Notes: generated from the sequence alone by a model not told the origin. Counted from the first letter of the stretch, positions 16,655 to 25,835 are shown. The stretch is 54,039 nt of DNA from Candidatus Omnitrophota bacterium (GCA_016783745.1 JADHVZ010000009.1:1-54039), one strand, 5' to 3'. Numbers and translations: made by a program.

Positions 16655-18367
16655 TTATTTTAAGATATCTACTATACTTTTTATAATATCCTGTTCCGTA
16701 AGGAGATCGGCGGATTTATCTTTTCTTTTCTTAAGCTCCAGCTTGTTTTTCGCTAGAGCTTTTTCGCCCACAACGATCTGTAAGGGTATTCCCATAAGAT
16801 CCGCGTCCTTGAACTTGATGCCGGCCCTTTCCGGGCGGTCATCGAGGAGGACGTCGATTCCCATGTCCTTAAGCTTCCTATAGATCCGTTCCGCTATTTC
16901 CACTGATTCTTTATGCTCTGTATTAAGAGGTAATACAACTGCCCTATAAGGCGCTATAGCCAGAGGCCAGATTATCCCGTCTTTATCATTGTTCTGCTCT
17001 ATTGAAGCCGCGATTATCCGGTTTACGCCTATTCCGTAGCAGCCCATTATGCACGACTTTTCCTTGCCGTCTTTATCCAGGAATTTAGCGCCCAAGTCCT
17101 TACTGTATTTTGTCCCTAATTTAAACGTGTGCCCTACTTCTATAGCAGTTTCAAGATCCACATTCTGCTTCTTGCACTTAGGGCAAATGTCCCCGCCCTC
17201 GATGTATCTTAAGTCCGCCCATTCCTTCACCTGGAAGTCCCTGTCCACATTTACATTCACAAGGTGCGCATCGGCTTTATTTGCGCCTGCCACGAAATTG
17301 CTCACGGCCTTCACCCCGTGATCCGATATTATCCTTACGCCTTTGAGGCCCAACGGTCCGCTGAATCCCATTGGCCCGCCTGTTATCTTTTTTATAGCCG
17401 CTTCATCGGCCATTTCCAGAACATTGCAATCCAGATAGCGTTTTAGCTTCACTTCATTTAGAACCTGATCCCCCCTTATCAGTATCGCGACCGGCTTACC
17501 GTCAGCTTTGCAGATCAGCGTCTTGACCAGTTTGCGCGGCTTGACCTTAAGGAATTCGCTGACCTTTTCCACTGAGCTCACTCCGGGAGTACTTATCTCT
17601 TTGATCTCCTTCATCTCGGCCGGGCGGGTGTTATCCACTGTCGATTGCTCCAGGCATTCCGCAACCACCCGGCTGGCGGAATATCCGCAGGCCTTACATA
17701 ACATAATTATATCTTCACCGCTTCTCGAGGGGACCATAAACTCATGCGACACATCCCCGCCCATAAAGCCGGAATCGGCTTCCACCGCGACATACTTAAG
17801 GCCGCACCTGTCAAATATTCTGCAGTAGGCGTCATACATAGCCTGATAACTTTTGCCCAACCCTTCCGGATCCGCGTCAAAGCTGTAGGCATCCTTCATT
17901 ATAAATTCTTTTGACCGCAGCACTCCGAATCTCGGCCTGGGTTCATCCCGGAATTTAGTCTGTATCTGGTATAGGGTAACCGGAAGATCGCGGTAGGAAT
18001 GAATTTCCTTCGCCGCGAGGTCGGTTATAACCTCTTCATGCGTAGGGCCCAACAAAAGATCCCTGCCGTGCCTGTCCTTATACTTTATGAGAATGTCCCC
18101 GAGCAGCTCATATCTTCCTGTCTTCTCCCAGAGTTCCCTCGGATGGATAGCAGGCATAAGTAATTCCTGCGCGCCGGAGCGGTCCATCTCCTCTCTGACG
18201 ATACCCTCCACCTTCTTCAACACCTTAAATCCGAGCGGTAGATACGTATAGGCCCCCGACCCAAGCTTTCTTATCAGGCCGGCCCGCATCATAAGCTTGT
18301 GGCTTATCACCTCGGCGTCGGATGGATCTTCCTTTAGTGTCCGGATAAACGCTTGAGTCATTCGCAT
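16655..18367 (-). CDS. proS: Prolyl-tRNA synthetase
   Basis: Class II synthetase of the bacterial type with an inserted editing domain. RMTQAFIRTLKEDPSDAEVI is the typical N-terminus, motif 2 is in RDEPRPRFGVLRSKEFIMKD near residue 140, and the motif 3 region is GCYGIGVNRIIAA near residue 440. Residues ~225-385 form the YbaK-like Ala-tRNA-Pro editing insertion. Length (570) is standard. It ends before a 153-base gap and follows ispG by 12 bases. Confidence 0.96.
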   Translation of the reverse strand: MRMTQAFIRTLKEDPSDAEVISHKLMMRAGLIRKLGSGAYTYLPLGFKVLKKVEGIVREEMDRSGAQELLMPAIHPRELWEKTGRYELLGDILIKYKDRHGRDLLLGPTHEEVITDLAAKEIHSYRDLPVTLYQIQTKFRDEPRPRFGVLRSKEFIMKDAYSFDADPEGLGKSYQAMYDAYCRIFDRCGLKYVAVEADSGFMGGDVSHEFMVPSRSGEDIIMLCKACGYSASRVVAECLEQSTVDNTRPAEMKEIKEISTPGVSSVEKVSEFLKVKPRKLVKTLICKADGKPVAILIRGDQVLNEVKLKRYLDCNVLEMADEAAIKKITGGPMGFSGPLGLKGVRIISDHGVKAVSNFVAGANKADAHLVNVNVDRDFQVKEWADLRYIEGGDICPKCKKQNVDLETAIEVGHTFKLGTKYSKDLGAKFLDKDGKEKSCIMGCYGIGVNRIIAASIEQNNDKDGIIWPLAIAPYRAVVLPLNTEHKESVEIAERIYRKLKDMGIDVLLDDRPERAGIKFKDADLMGIPLQIVVGEKALAKNKLELKKRKDKSADLLTEQDIIKSIVDILK

Positions 18368-18379
18368 ATTCAGCTCTCC

Positions 18380-19426
18380 TTAGAATGCCTTTATTTCAGC
18401 TATCAATACATCTATAACTTCTTCCTGCTTAAGGTTTTTTATCTTCTTTCCTTTTTTAAAAAGAGCAGCGCTGTCTTTCCCGCCGGCTATGCCTATATCC
18501 GCTTCCTGCGCCTCTCCGGGGCCGTTGACAACACAGCCCATTATTGCGACCTTAAGAGGCAAACTGACCTTCTTCATCTCCTTCAATCTCTCTCTTACGC
18601 CTTCAACTATTTCAGCCAGATCTATTTCGCATCTTCCGCAGGTCGGGCAAGAAATTATCTCTGGACCGAAACTTCTCAGCTTAAGCGACGAAAGTATCTC
18701 CTTCGCTATCTCCACTTCGGCAAGCGGATCTCCTGTCATTGAAACTCTTATCGTATCACCTATGCCCTCCTGCAGTAATGTCCCGATACCTATGCTGGAT
18801 TTTACCGCAGCGCTCAGATACGGGCCGGCAGCCGTGATGCCCAGATGGAACGGGTAATCGCAAGATCCCGCCATTTTCCTGTAGGCTTCAATAGTTTCAG
18901 AGACATCAGAGGACTTAAGCGATATTATTATATCCTGAAATCCGGACTTTTCAAATATCTTGATGTAATCCGAAACGCCTTTCGCCATACTTTCGGCCAC
19001 TGTGCCGTTTTTCACGCTTAGCGAACCGGAATTTACTCCGATGCGAATAGGTATGCGGCGGTCTTTGGCCCGCCGTATAATGACCTCTATGTCCTGGCGT
19101 GACTTTATATTCCCCGGATTTAATCTTATAGCCGATGCGCCCGCGTCGATCGATCCCAGCGCCAGCTTGGGATTAAAATGTATATCGGCGACTATCGGCA
19201 TTTCCGATCGACTCACGATCCTCTTAAACGCCTCAAGGGCATCATCGTCCTTTACCGCCACCCTCACTATCTCACATCCGGCCCTCTTCAGCTTACGTAT
19301 CTCATTCAGGGTACTGTCAACGGCTTTGGTGTCAGTTTTTGTCATAGACTGTATTGAAACAGGCGCATCACCGCCGATCTCTACATTGCCTATTTTTACT
19401 TTTCTTGCCCTTCTTCGCTTTATCAT
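18380..19426 (-). CDS. ispG: 4-hydroxy-3-methylbut-2-en-1-yl diphosphate synthase
   Basis: Penultimate MEP-pathway enzyme: converts MEcPP to HMBPP with a 4Fe-4S cluster. VSIQSMTKTDTKAVD near the N-terminus and the cluster-binding SCPTCGRCEIDL and MGCVVNGPGEA motifs in the C-terminal third are diagnostic. The 348-residue two-domain form lacks the inserted domain of plant and chlamydial enzymes. It overlaps rseP by four bases. Confidence 0.96.
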   Translation of the reverse strand: MIKRRRARKVKIGNVEIGGDAPVSIQSMTKTDTKAVDSTLNEIRKLKRAGCEIVRVAVKDDDALEAFKRIVSRSEMPIVADIHFNPKLALGSIDAGASAIRLNPGNIKSRQDIEVIIRRAKDRRIPIRIGVNSGSLSVKNGTVAESMAKGVSDYIKIFEKSGFQDIIISLKSSDVSETIEAYRKMAGSCDYPFHLGITAAGPYLSAAVKSSIGIGTLLQEGIGDTIRVSMTGDPLAEVEIAKEILSSLKLRSFGPEIISCPTCGRCEIDLAEIVEGVRERLKEMKKVSLPLKVAIMGCVVNGPGEAQEADIGIAGGKDSAALFKKGKKIKNLKQEEVIDVLIAEIKAF

Positions 19427-20484
19427 TTTACAAAAAACCTTGTCACGTCGTTCCAGCTGACCAGCAGCACAAAAGCGATAAGCAGCGTAAAAGCAACCTG
19501 CTGTATCCTATCCTGTACTTTAGCGTCAAGCTGTCTTCTTCTTATTTTTTCTATCGCCAGAAACAATACATGCCCCCCGTCCAGGATCGGAAACGGGAGC
19601 AGATTGAATATGGCTAGCGATACGCTGATGACAGCGCTTATCCACAATAGATGGACTATACCTTTTTGGGCGAATTTTCCGGTAAGCGCGAATATACCGA
19701 TGGGCCCCGAGACCTCCTTGACCGAAAGAGCGCCTGTCAGCATAAACCACACGGCCTTATACGTCATAGTGGTTATATTTAATGTCGTGCGCGCGCCCAT
19801 TTCCACCGATCTTACAAACCCGTGCCTGACATGCTCCGTATCATCTGATTGCCCGATTCCCAGAAGAGATATTTTTATCGGCCTGCCGAATATATCTTTT
19901 TGATCCTCCGACTTTCCCGTTAAGGCAAAAGAAAGCGCCCGCCCGTCTCTGTCTACTGACAGCTCGGTGGCCTCGCCCTCCTTTTTCTTATGTAGTATTT
20001 CTATCACGTCTTCCCAGTAGCGCACATCTTTTCCGTCGATAGCCAATATCTTATCGTTTTCTTGAAGCCCTGCCTTCTCTGCCGGGTACCCCTCAAGGAT
20101 CCTCCCGATCCGAGAAGTGGGGACCGGCGCGCCTGCCATAAACACCATACAAAACAAAATAAATCCAGTTATATAATTGAACAGGGCGCCCGCTACGACA
20201 ATATTAAACCTTTTATACACAGGTTTTGAGCTGAATTCCCATTCGGCGCCTGTCCGCTCGACGCCAGGCTCCTCTCCAGCCATCTTTATATAGCCGCCTA
20301 GAGGAATTGCGGATAAGGCGTATTCGGTATCGCCACGCTTCACGGACCAGATCTTCGGGCCAAACCCCAGGGAAAACGTTTCTACCCTTACCCCCATTCT
20401 CTTGGCCATGATAAAATGACCCAGCTCATGAGAAAGGATGAGCATACTAAAAACAACAATAACACTTATGATCGATATGAGCAA
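19423..20484 (-). CDS. rseP: Site-2 intramembrane metalloprotease RseP
   Basis: Inner-membrane zinc protease of the S2P family, which cuts anti-sigma factors and remnant signal peptides. The zinc motif HELGH is at residues 19-23 in the first membrane segment. A single PDZ domain (ILEGYPAEKAGLQENDKILA) follows, and NLLPFPILDGGHVLF supplies the third ligand. Only one PDZ domain is present, against two in E. coli. The start is a TTG at 20484; the next ATG would truncate the first helix. It lies directly after dxr, an order common in many phyla. Confidence 0.93.
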   Translation of the reverse strand: MLISIISVIVVFSMLILSHELGHFIMAKRMGVRVETFSLGFGPKIWSVKRGDTEYALSAIPLGGYIKMAGEEPGVERTGAEWEFSSKPVYKRFNIVVAGALFNYITGFILFCMVFMAGAPVPTSRIGRILEGYPAEKAGLQENDKILAIDGKDVRYWEDVIEILHKKKEGEATELSVDRDGRALSFALTGKSEDQKDIFGRPIKISLLGIGQSDDTEHVRHGFVRSVEMGARTTLNITTMTYKAVWFMLTGALSVKEVSGPIGIFALTGKFAQKGIVHLLWISAVISVSLAIFNLLPFPILDGGHVLFLAIEKIRRRQLDAKVQDRIQQVAFTLLIAFVLLVSWNDVTRFFVK

Positions 20485-21626
20485 AATTTCCCAACCTCAC
20501 TTTCCACCCATCTCTCTATTTCATCAATGTCATCCAGAGACGGGAATTCTATCCTTTTATGTTTAGACAGCATCTTTTCTATGATCTTAGGTATATCGGT
20601 AAACTTTATCTTACTGCGAAGAAACGCGTCAACAGCCGCTTCATTGGAAGAATTCAAAACAGAGGGCGCGCTTCCGCCGTCTCTTGCCGCATCATACGCT
20701 AATTGTAACGACGGAAATTTTTTGAGGTCAGGCTTGTAAAATGAGAGCTTTTTTATATTCGTAAGATCCAGTTTTTTAAGGCTGTTTTCAAACCTTTCGG
20801 GATAGCTCAAGGCATATTGTATAGGAAGGCGCATGTCTGTTATCCCCAGCTGAGCGATGACAGAGCCATCGATGAACTCCACCATAGAATGGACTATCGC
20901 CTCCGGATGTATGAGGACCTCGATCCTGTCTATATCTATTCCAAAAAGCCATTTTGCCTCTATCAGCTCAAGCCCCTTGTTTACCATAGTGGCTGAATCC
21001 ACGGAGATCTTTTTTCCCATCCTCCATTTGGGATGCCTGAGGACCTCTTTTCTTGATAGATGCATAAAGCGCTTTTTGGGAATGTTCCATAACGGGCCGC
21101 CGGAAGCGGTTATATATAATTTCGCGACTTTTGAGATATCGCTTCCCAGGAGGCATTGAAATACGGCGCTGTGCTCACTGTCCACGGGGATGATGGTAGA
21201 GCCTTTTTTTACCGCCTCCCTTGTTATGATGTGGCCGGCTGAGACAAGCGCTTCTTTTGAAGCGAGCGCTACGGTTTTCCCTGCCGAAACCGCGCGGAAA
21301 GTCGGCCTTATAGAAGCGCTTCCGCTTACCGCCACCAGGACTATATCAGAATCCTTTTCCCCGGCAAGCTCCTCCAGCCCCTTCTTTCCGGATAATAAGC
21401 GTACCTTTTCTCCTATCCTTCGGCCAGAGCGCCCGATTTTTGATCCTTCGCCTATCGCTATAGCCTTAGGCTTAAATTTTTTCACCTGCTCCAGAAGCAA
21501 AGACATATTAGACCCGGCTGATAAGCCGCTTACCTCGAATCTGCCGCCAAAGCCCTCAATGACCTTGAGCGCGTTCCTTCCTATCGATCCGGTGGAGCCC
21601 AATACGCAAATTCGCTTTTTATTCAT
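20466..21626 (-). CDS. dxr: 1-deoxy-D-xylulose 5-phosphate reductoisomerase
   Basis: Second MEP-pathway step, NADPH- and divalent-metal-dependent. CVLGSTGSIGRNALKVIEGF is the nucleotide-binding start; ITASGGPLWN and KISVDSATMVNKGLELIEA carry the substrate and metal residues. Length (386) is normal. I chose the ATG at 21626 because the protein family starts there and AGGTG lies eight bases upstream; the open frame continues to 21659 inside cdsA. It overlaps rseP by 19 bases. Confidence 0.96.
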   Translation of the reverse strand: MNKKRICVLGSTGSIGRNALKVIEGFGGRFEVSGLSAGSNMSLLLEQVKKFKPKAIAIGEGSKIGRSGRRIGEKVRLLSGKKGLEELAGEKDSDIVLVAVSGSASIRPTFRAVSAGKTVALASKEALVSAGHIITREAVKKGSTIIPVDSEHSAVFQCLLGSDISKVAKLYITASGGPLWNIPKKRFMHLSRKEVLRHPKWRMGKKISVDSATMVNKGLELIEAKWLFGIDIDRIEVLIHPEAIVHSMVEFIDGSVIAQLGITDMRLPIQYALSYPERFENSLKKLDLTNIKKLSFYKPDLKKFPSLQLAYDAARDGGSAPSVLNSSNEAAVDAFLRSKIKFTDIPKIIEKMLSKHKRIEFPSLDDIDEIERWVESEVGKFCSYRS

Positions 21627-21640
21627 ATCCTTTACACCTG

Positions 21641-22456
21641 TTATCCAGCATTGGAACAAAACGCTGTGATGTAGAAAAATAATATGGGTGAGGTGATCAA
21701 AAGGCTGTCCATCATATCAAGCGCGCCGCCGAGGCCGGGCAGGCTTGCGCCGGAGTCTTTTACCCCGCAGTCCCTTTTCAGTAAAGATTCGGCAAGATCG
21801 GCTATTGGAGTTATAGCGCCTATCAAGACCCCGGCGACCATTATCTGCATATAAGTAAGCTCCGGGATAAGCGGAGAGCACACAAGAGCTAAAATGATCG
21901 TAGTGGCAAAACCTCCGATAGTGCCCTCGACTGTCTTTTTTGGGCTTATGCGCGGGATCAAAAGACGCCTGCCCATGATCCTCCCGAAAAAATAGGCGCC
22001 GGCGTCACCGCCCTCGGTCATAATTATTAAAAACGCCACAAGATTAGCGCCGTTTGGAAGGTACTTAAGCTTGATTATAAAACTGAAAAACCAGCTTATA
22101 TAAAGTATTCCGAAGAGCGTGATCGCTGTCGATGCCAACGCATCGGAATTGTCTTTTTTAGTAAACTGCTTTAAAAATATAAAAAGAGCGAAAAGTACAA
22201 GGGCAAAAGGCGTCATGCCTTCCCGGCTCATATCATATTCCAGATACGTAAAAATTGGAACAAGTATGCCTAGAAGCGTGCCGAAATACTTATATACCTT
22301 GAGGCCCTTGCGCTCCACCATTGAATAGAACTCATAAAGCGATGCGCCTGTAAGCCATATAACGACGACGCAAAAAACCCAATTAGGAAATAAAAATATG
22401 ACAAGAAACGATAATGTCAGCATTAAGATAGAACTTACTATCCTATCCTTGAACAT
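21641..22456 (-). CDS. cdsA: Phosphatidate cytidylyltransferase
   Basis: Integral-membrane enzyme making CDP-diacylglycerol for phospholipids. Seven or eight hydrophobic segments are visible. The C-terminal signature region SLLKRDCGVKDSG is followed by LPGLGGALDMMDSLL. This keeps KRD...KDSG, but the usual H-G-G-x-x-D-R part has Leu for His and Met for Arg. Length (271) is normal. It sits between uppS and dxr, as in many bacteria. Confidence 0.92.
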   Translation of the reverse strand: MFKDRIVSSILMLTLSFLVIFLFPNWVFCVVVIWLTGASLYEFYSMVERKGLKVYKYFGTLLGILVPIFTYLEYDMSREGMTPFALVLFALFIFLKQFTKKDNSDALASTAITLFGILYISWFFSFIIKLKYLPNGANLVAFLIIMTEGGDAGAYFFGRIMGRRLLIPRISPKKTVEGTIGGFATTIILALVCSPLIPELTYMQIMVAGVLIGAITPIADLAESLLKRDCGVKDSGASLPGLGGALDMMDSLLITSPILFFYITAFCSNAG

Positions 22457-22458
22457 CT

Positions 22459-23157
22459 CTAAGCTCCTATGCGGCGGTCACTTTTTTTAAAATCGTCAAT
22501 GGCTTTCATAAGATCCTTCTTCCCGAAATCCGGCCACAGTTTATTTGTTATGTAGAATTCCGAATATGAGATCTGCCAGAGAAGAAAATTACTCACCCGG
22601 GATTCGCCGCCTGTGCGTATAAGCAGATCAGGATCCGGCAACCCTCCGGTAAAAAGATATTCAGAGAAAAGGCTTTCGGTAATATCATCCGGATCTATCT
22701 TGCCGCTCTTCGCGTCCTTAGCGATATTCCGCGAGGCTCCTGTTATCTCGTCCCTTGAGCCGTAATCCAGCGCGAGGTTAAGCATAAACTTCGAATCGGC
22801 CTTTGTCAGCTCCTTGACCTTCTCTATTTTCTTAAGCAAACTCGGCCTTAACCTGTCCCTCCTGCCTATGACATTCAATCTGACCTTATTTCTGACAAGC
22901 CTCTCCTGTTCATTATCCAGATATTTCTCAATAAGGTCCATAAGGCCGTTCACCTCGGCTTCAGGCCTGCTCCAATTTTCCGTACTGAAGGTATATAAGG
23001 TCAGAATATTGACGCCGGCATCCCTGGCCGCTTCCATGACCTTTTCTACGGACCTCACCCCCTGCCTGTGCCCCATTATGGCTGGAAGCCTTCTTTTACT
23101 TGCCCATCGCCTGTTGCCGTCCATTATTATCGCTATGTGCCCTGGTGTTTTTTGCAT
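22459..23157 (-). CDS. uppS: Undecaprenyl diphosphate synthase
   Basis: Cis-prenyltransferase making the C55 lipid carrier for peptidoglycan and O-antigen. HIAIIMDGNRRWASKR carries the catalytic Asp, YTFSTENWSRP follows near residue 70, and RTGGESRVSNFLLWQISYSE near residue 190 is the third family signature. Length (232) is slightly short but complete. Its start follows the nested palindromes at 23.2 kb; cdsA follows after two bases. Confidence 0.96.
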   Translation of the reverse strand: MQKTPGHIAIIMDGNRRWASKRRLPAIMGHRQGVRSVEKVMEAARDAGVNILTLYTFSTENWSRPEAEVNGLMDLIEKYLDNEQERLVRNKVRLNVIGRRDRLRPSLLKKIEKVKELTKADSKFMLNLALDYGSRDEITGASRNIAKDAKSGKIDPDDITESLFSEYLFTGGLPDPDLLIRTGGESRVSNFLLWQISYSEFYITNKLWPDFGKKDLMKAIDDFKKSDRRIGA

Positions 23158-23171
23158 CCTTATTCCTATTA

Positions 23172-23269
23172 AATAGGGGCAGACACTTATTTTGCAGCGT
23201 TGTCAGGGACAGACACTTTTATATATAAAAGTGTCTGTCCCTACTCTGTAAAAAGTATCTGCCCCTATT
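23172..23269. repeat. Nested double palindrome (38-bp perfect inner palindrome)
   Basis: The inner palindrome at 23205-23242 is perfect with no spacer: each 19-base half reads AGGGACAGACACTTTTATA from its end to the centre. Outer arms at 23172-23188 and 23253-23269 (AATAGGGGCAGACACTT and its complement with one mismatch) enclose it and share the core GG(A/G)(C/G)AGACACTT with the inner arms. It fills the gap between the lipoprotein gene and uppS. No T-tract follows. Confidence 0.9.
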
Positions 23270-23286
23270 GTATTAACGCTGATTCT

Positions 23287-23937
23287 TTATTTAACGTCAG
23301 GCTCAGGCGCGGAAGGCACATCCTCGCCGTAAGAGATCTTGTCTATACCCTCCGGTAATATGACTATTTCAACGCGCCGGTTCTGCCGTCTGCCTTTCTC
23401 TGTACTGTTCGACGCGACCGGCCTGTGTTCACCAAAACCCGTTGCCTGCAATCTTTTCGGGTTCACGCCCCCGTCTTCCAGAAAATGCAATACCGTGATA
23501 GCCCGGGAAGTCGATAATTCCCAGTTTGATTCCCATCCGGAATGCTTTATGGGCTGGTTATCCGTATGCCCCTCTATGCCCACATGCCTGTCTGAGACCT
23601 TCTCTTTTATGACTCCCACTACCTCATCCAGCACGGGAGAGGCTTCCGCCATAAGCTCGGCTTTCCCGGAATCAAACAGTATCTCATTTAAAAATGTTAT
23701 CACCAGGCCGCGGTCGGTGATATCCAGCTTTACCTGCTTATCCTTTATCTGCTGGCTCAAGCGTTTCTCAAGAAGCGCCTTTGCCGCTTCCAGCTGTTCC
23801 ACCTTCCCGCGCAGTTCGGAGATCCTGTCAAGGTCACCAAGATTGCCTTTATGAAACCTCACGCTACATCCGGAAACTGCTCCCAAAAATAATAGACAAA
23901 GCGCTGCGCTAATGATCTTTACAATACTTCTAGTCAT
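23287..23937 (-). CDS. OmpA/Pal-type peptidoglycan-binding lipoprotein
   Basis: A 216-residue envelope protein. The N-terminal signal ends in the lipobox GAVSGC, with the lipidated Cys at 24. Residues ~38-70 are predicted coiled coil (LRGKVEQLEAAKALLEKRLS). An OmpA C-terminal domain follows, with LFDSGKAEL, IEGHTDNQPI and QNRRVEIVI, which bind diaminopimelate in peptidoglycan. The order coiled coil then OmpA domain also resembles MotB-like and LafU-like proteins, but there is no membrane anchor other than lipid. It has its own promoter and a strong GGAGGTG site. Confidence 0.88.
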   Translation of the reverse strand: MTRSIVKIISAALCLLFLGAVSGCSVRFHKGNLGDLDRISELRGKVEQLEAAKALLEKRLSQQIKDKQVKLDITDRGLVITFLNEILFDSGKAELMAEASPVLDEVVGVIKEKVSDRHVGIEGHTDNQPIKHSGWESNWELSTSRAITVLHFLEDGGVNPKRLQATGFGEHRPVASNSTEKGRRQNRRVEIVILPEGIDKISYGEDVPSAPEPDVK

Positions 23938-23966
23938 CGGACACCTCCTTCGTGATTATCACAAAA

Positions 23967-23995
23967 ATATTAACACTTCTTTATTATGAAGTCAA
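23967..23995 (-). promoter_or_regulatory. Promoter of the OmpA-type lipoprotein gene
   Basis: On the minus strand TTGACT (23995-23990) and TAATAT (23972-23967) are 17 bases apart, with transcription expected to start near 23960. This lies just after the stop codon of the pyrophosphatase remnant. Confidence 0.6.
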
Positions 23996-24004
23996 GCGGT
24001 TATA

Positions 24005-24181
24005 TTATTTCATCAATGTATGAGCCAGTACAAACGAAGCAAAGACCACTGAGACCATACCCATAAGCTTGATCAGGATATTCAGGCTGGGGCCTGATGT
24101 ATCCTTGAACGGATCCCCTACCGTATCCCCGACTACCAGCGCTAATATTGAAGCCGTGGGCGCCAACCAAAGTAAAACCAC
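24005..24181 (-). pseudogene. Remnant of a membrane-bound pyrophosphatase (hppA), 58-codon reading frame
   Basis: From about 24136 to 24005 the minus strand encodes [19 protein letters not shown] followed by [20 protein letters not shown]. This is the highly conserved last cytosolic loop and final helix of H+/Na+-translocating pyrophosphatase (HppA). The other ~600 residues are absent; purA lies immediately upstream. The fragment is open from a GTG at 24181, which has AGGAAGGAG at a usable distance, directly after the purA stop and in the same frame. It may therefore be translated as a 58-residue membrane peptide. A deletion relic is the simplest view. Confidence 0.75.
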
Positions 24182-24202
24182 TGCCTCCGTCTCCTTCCTC
24201 TG

Positions 24203-25480
24203 TTAAACCCTTATCAACGTCTGGCTGCGTTCCGAGCCGACTGAAACCATAGTGATCTTCTTTTTTGCGACCTTTGAGATAAAAGCTATATATTTTCTCG
24301 CTTTAAAGGGAAGCTGCCCGTATTTGGTCACGGAACTCGTGTCCTCTTTCCACCCCGGTAATTCCTCATAAACAGGTTTGCACCGGGAAAGCGTATCCAT
24401 ATTGGTAGGGAAATATCTAAGCGTCTTATTCCCGCATTTATACGCTACGCATATTTTGATCGGATCAGTATCATCCAGGACGTCTAATTTGGTCACCACT
24501 AATTCTGTCAGGCCGTTGATCATGACCGCGTGTTTAAGTATAACGGCATCAAGCCACCCGCACCGCCTGGGCCTGCCTGTCGTCGCTCCGAATTCCTTTC
24601 CCTTCTTGCGGATCTTTTTCATGAGTTCCGAGGCGAATTCCGTAGGAAAAGGCCCTTCGCCCACTCTGGTGGTATAGGCCTTTGCTACGCCTATGACCCT
24701 TCTTATTTTGACCGGGCTTATGCCGGTCCCGATGCACGCGCCTCCTGCCGTGGCGCTGCTCGAAGTGACATAGGGGTATGTCCCGTGGTCTATGTCTAAC
24801 AGCGTACCCTGCGCGCCCTCAAAAAGCAGAGACTTCTTTTTTTCTATTGCTTCGTTAAGGAAAAGAGGCGTGTTCTTCATGTACCTGCCTATTCTTTTAC
24901 CGTAATCGAGGTATGTAGCGTATATCTCATCGAGAGAAAACCCCTTATTTCCGTATAGCGTCCTGAGTATCGCGTTTTTCTCATCGATATTGAACTTCAG
25001 TTTTTCTCTTAATATCTTAGGGTTCAAAAGCTCTGTCAATCTTATGCCGCAGCGGGAGACCTTGTCCCCGTAGCATGGCCCTATGCCTCTCTTTGTCGTG
25101 CCTATCTTTGACTTCCCCTTCCTCTTCTCCCTTAATTCATCCAGAAGCTTATGGTAGGGAAAGATGATGTGTACCTGGTCGCTCACGACCAGCGACTTAT
25201 CTACGTTGATGCCCCTTTTCTTCAGGGTATCTATCTCATGAAGCAGCGCCTCAGGGTCCACCACCACACCGTTTCCGATGACGCATATTTTTCCTTTATG
25301 TAATATCCCCGAAGGGATCAGGTGAAGGATAAACTGTTCATCGCCAATTACTACCGTATGGCCTGCGTTATTTCCGCCCTGAAAACGTATGATGATATCC
25401 GATTTCGCCGAAAGAATATCGATTATCTTGCCTTTTCCTTCATCCCCCCACTGGGATCCGACCAAAACTACATTTGACAT
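24203..25480 (-). CDS. purA: Adenylosuccinate synthetase
   Basis: GTP-dependent conversion of IMP and aspartate to adenylosuccinate in AMP synthesis. [18 protein letters not shown] is the P-loop-like N-terminal signature, with [10 protein letters not shown] next. [12 protein letters not shown] lies near residue 130, and [12 protein letters not shown] near residue 290 is the IMP-site motif. Length (425) is normal. AAGGAAA precedes the ATG. Confidence 0.97.
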   Translation of the reverse strand: MSNVVLVGSQWGDEGKGKIIDILSAKSDIIIRFQGGNNAGHTVVIGDEQFILHLIPSGILHKGKICVIGNGVVVDPEALLHEIDTLKKRGINVDKSLVVSDQVHIIFPYHKLLDELREKRKGKSKIGTTKRGIGPCYGDKVSRCGIRLTELLNPKILREKLKFNIDEKNAILRTLYGNKGFSLDEIYATYLDYGKRIGRYMKNTPLFLNEAIEKKKSLLFEGAQGTLLDIDHGTYPYVTSSSATAGGACIGTGISPVKIRRVIGVAKAYTTRVGEGPFPTEFASELMKKIRKKGKEFGATTGRPRRCGWLDAVILKHAVMINGLTELVVTKLDVLDDTDPIKICVAYKCGNKTLRYFPTNMDTLSRCKPVYEELPGWKEDTSSVTKYGQLPFKARKYIAFISKVAKKKITMVSVGSERSQTLIRV

Positions 25481-25491
25481 AGCGTATTTCC

Positions 25492-25809
25492 TTATTCGTA
25501 GATTATCTCGCTGACAGGCTTATGGAATCTCGGTATAGTAGGCAAGGTGTGCCTGTAAGGCGCCATCGACCCTGTCCGGTTTTCATCTGATTCCCGGATC
25601 TCCGGTATCTCAACCGACTCCGGCGATTTATACGCCTCCACTACAAGACGAGCTTCCACCCTTGCGCGGGCGATCTCAGTCAGCTCTCCTCTTATCACCT
25701 CGGCCTGCTTTGTTTCCCTGCTTAAAAGAAATTTACCGCAGGTAATAGCAGCGGAACCGCTTATCAGTATCACTAAGATCAAATTCCAGAATACAAAAAC
25801 TCTTCTCAT
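25492..25809 (-). CDS. Small membrane-anchored protein of unknown function
   Basis: I do not recognise this 105-residue protein. Residues ~5-23 form a hydrophobic helix (VFWNLILVILISGSAAIT), probably a signal anchor. A charged, helix-prone stretch (ETKQAEVIRGELTEIARARV) follows, then a proline-rich tail. It is not a clear lipoprotein, since the residue before Cys24 is Thr. It lies 11 bases upstream of purA and 26 bases after the DRE-TIM gene, so it is probably co-transcribed. Confidence 0.55.
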   Translation of the reverse strand: MRRVFVFWNLILVILISGSAAITCGKFLLSRETKQAEVIRGELTEIARARVEARLVVEAYKSPESVEIPEIRESDENRTGSMAPYRHTLPTIPRFHKPVSEIIYE

Positions 25810-25835
25810 ACAGACTCCGATCCGGTGTATGCCTC

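Noticed and set aside
23205-23242. The 38-bp palindrome as a rho-independent terminator
   Set aside because: No T-tract follows on the minus strand, and the outer arms repeat the inner motif, which fits a repeat element better.
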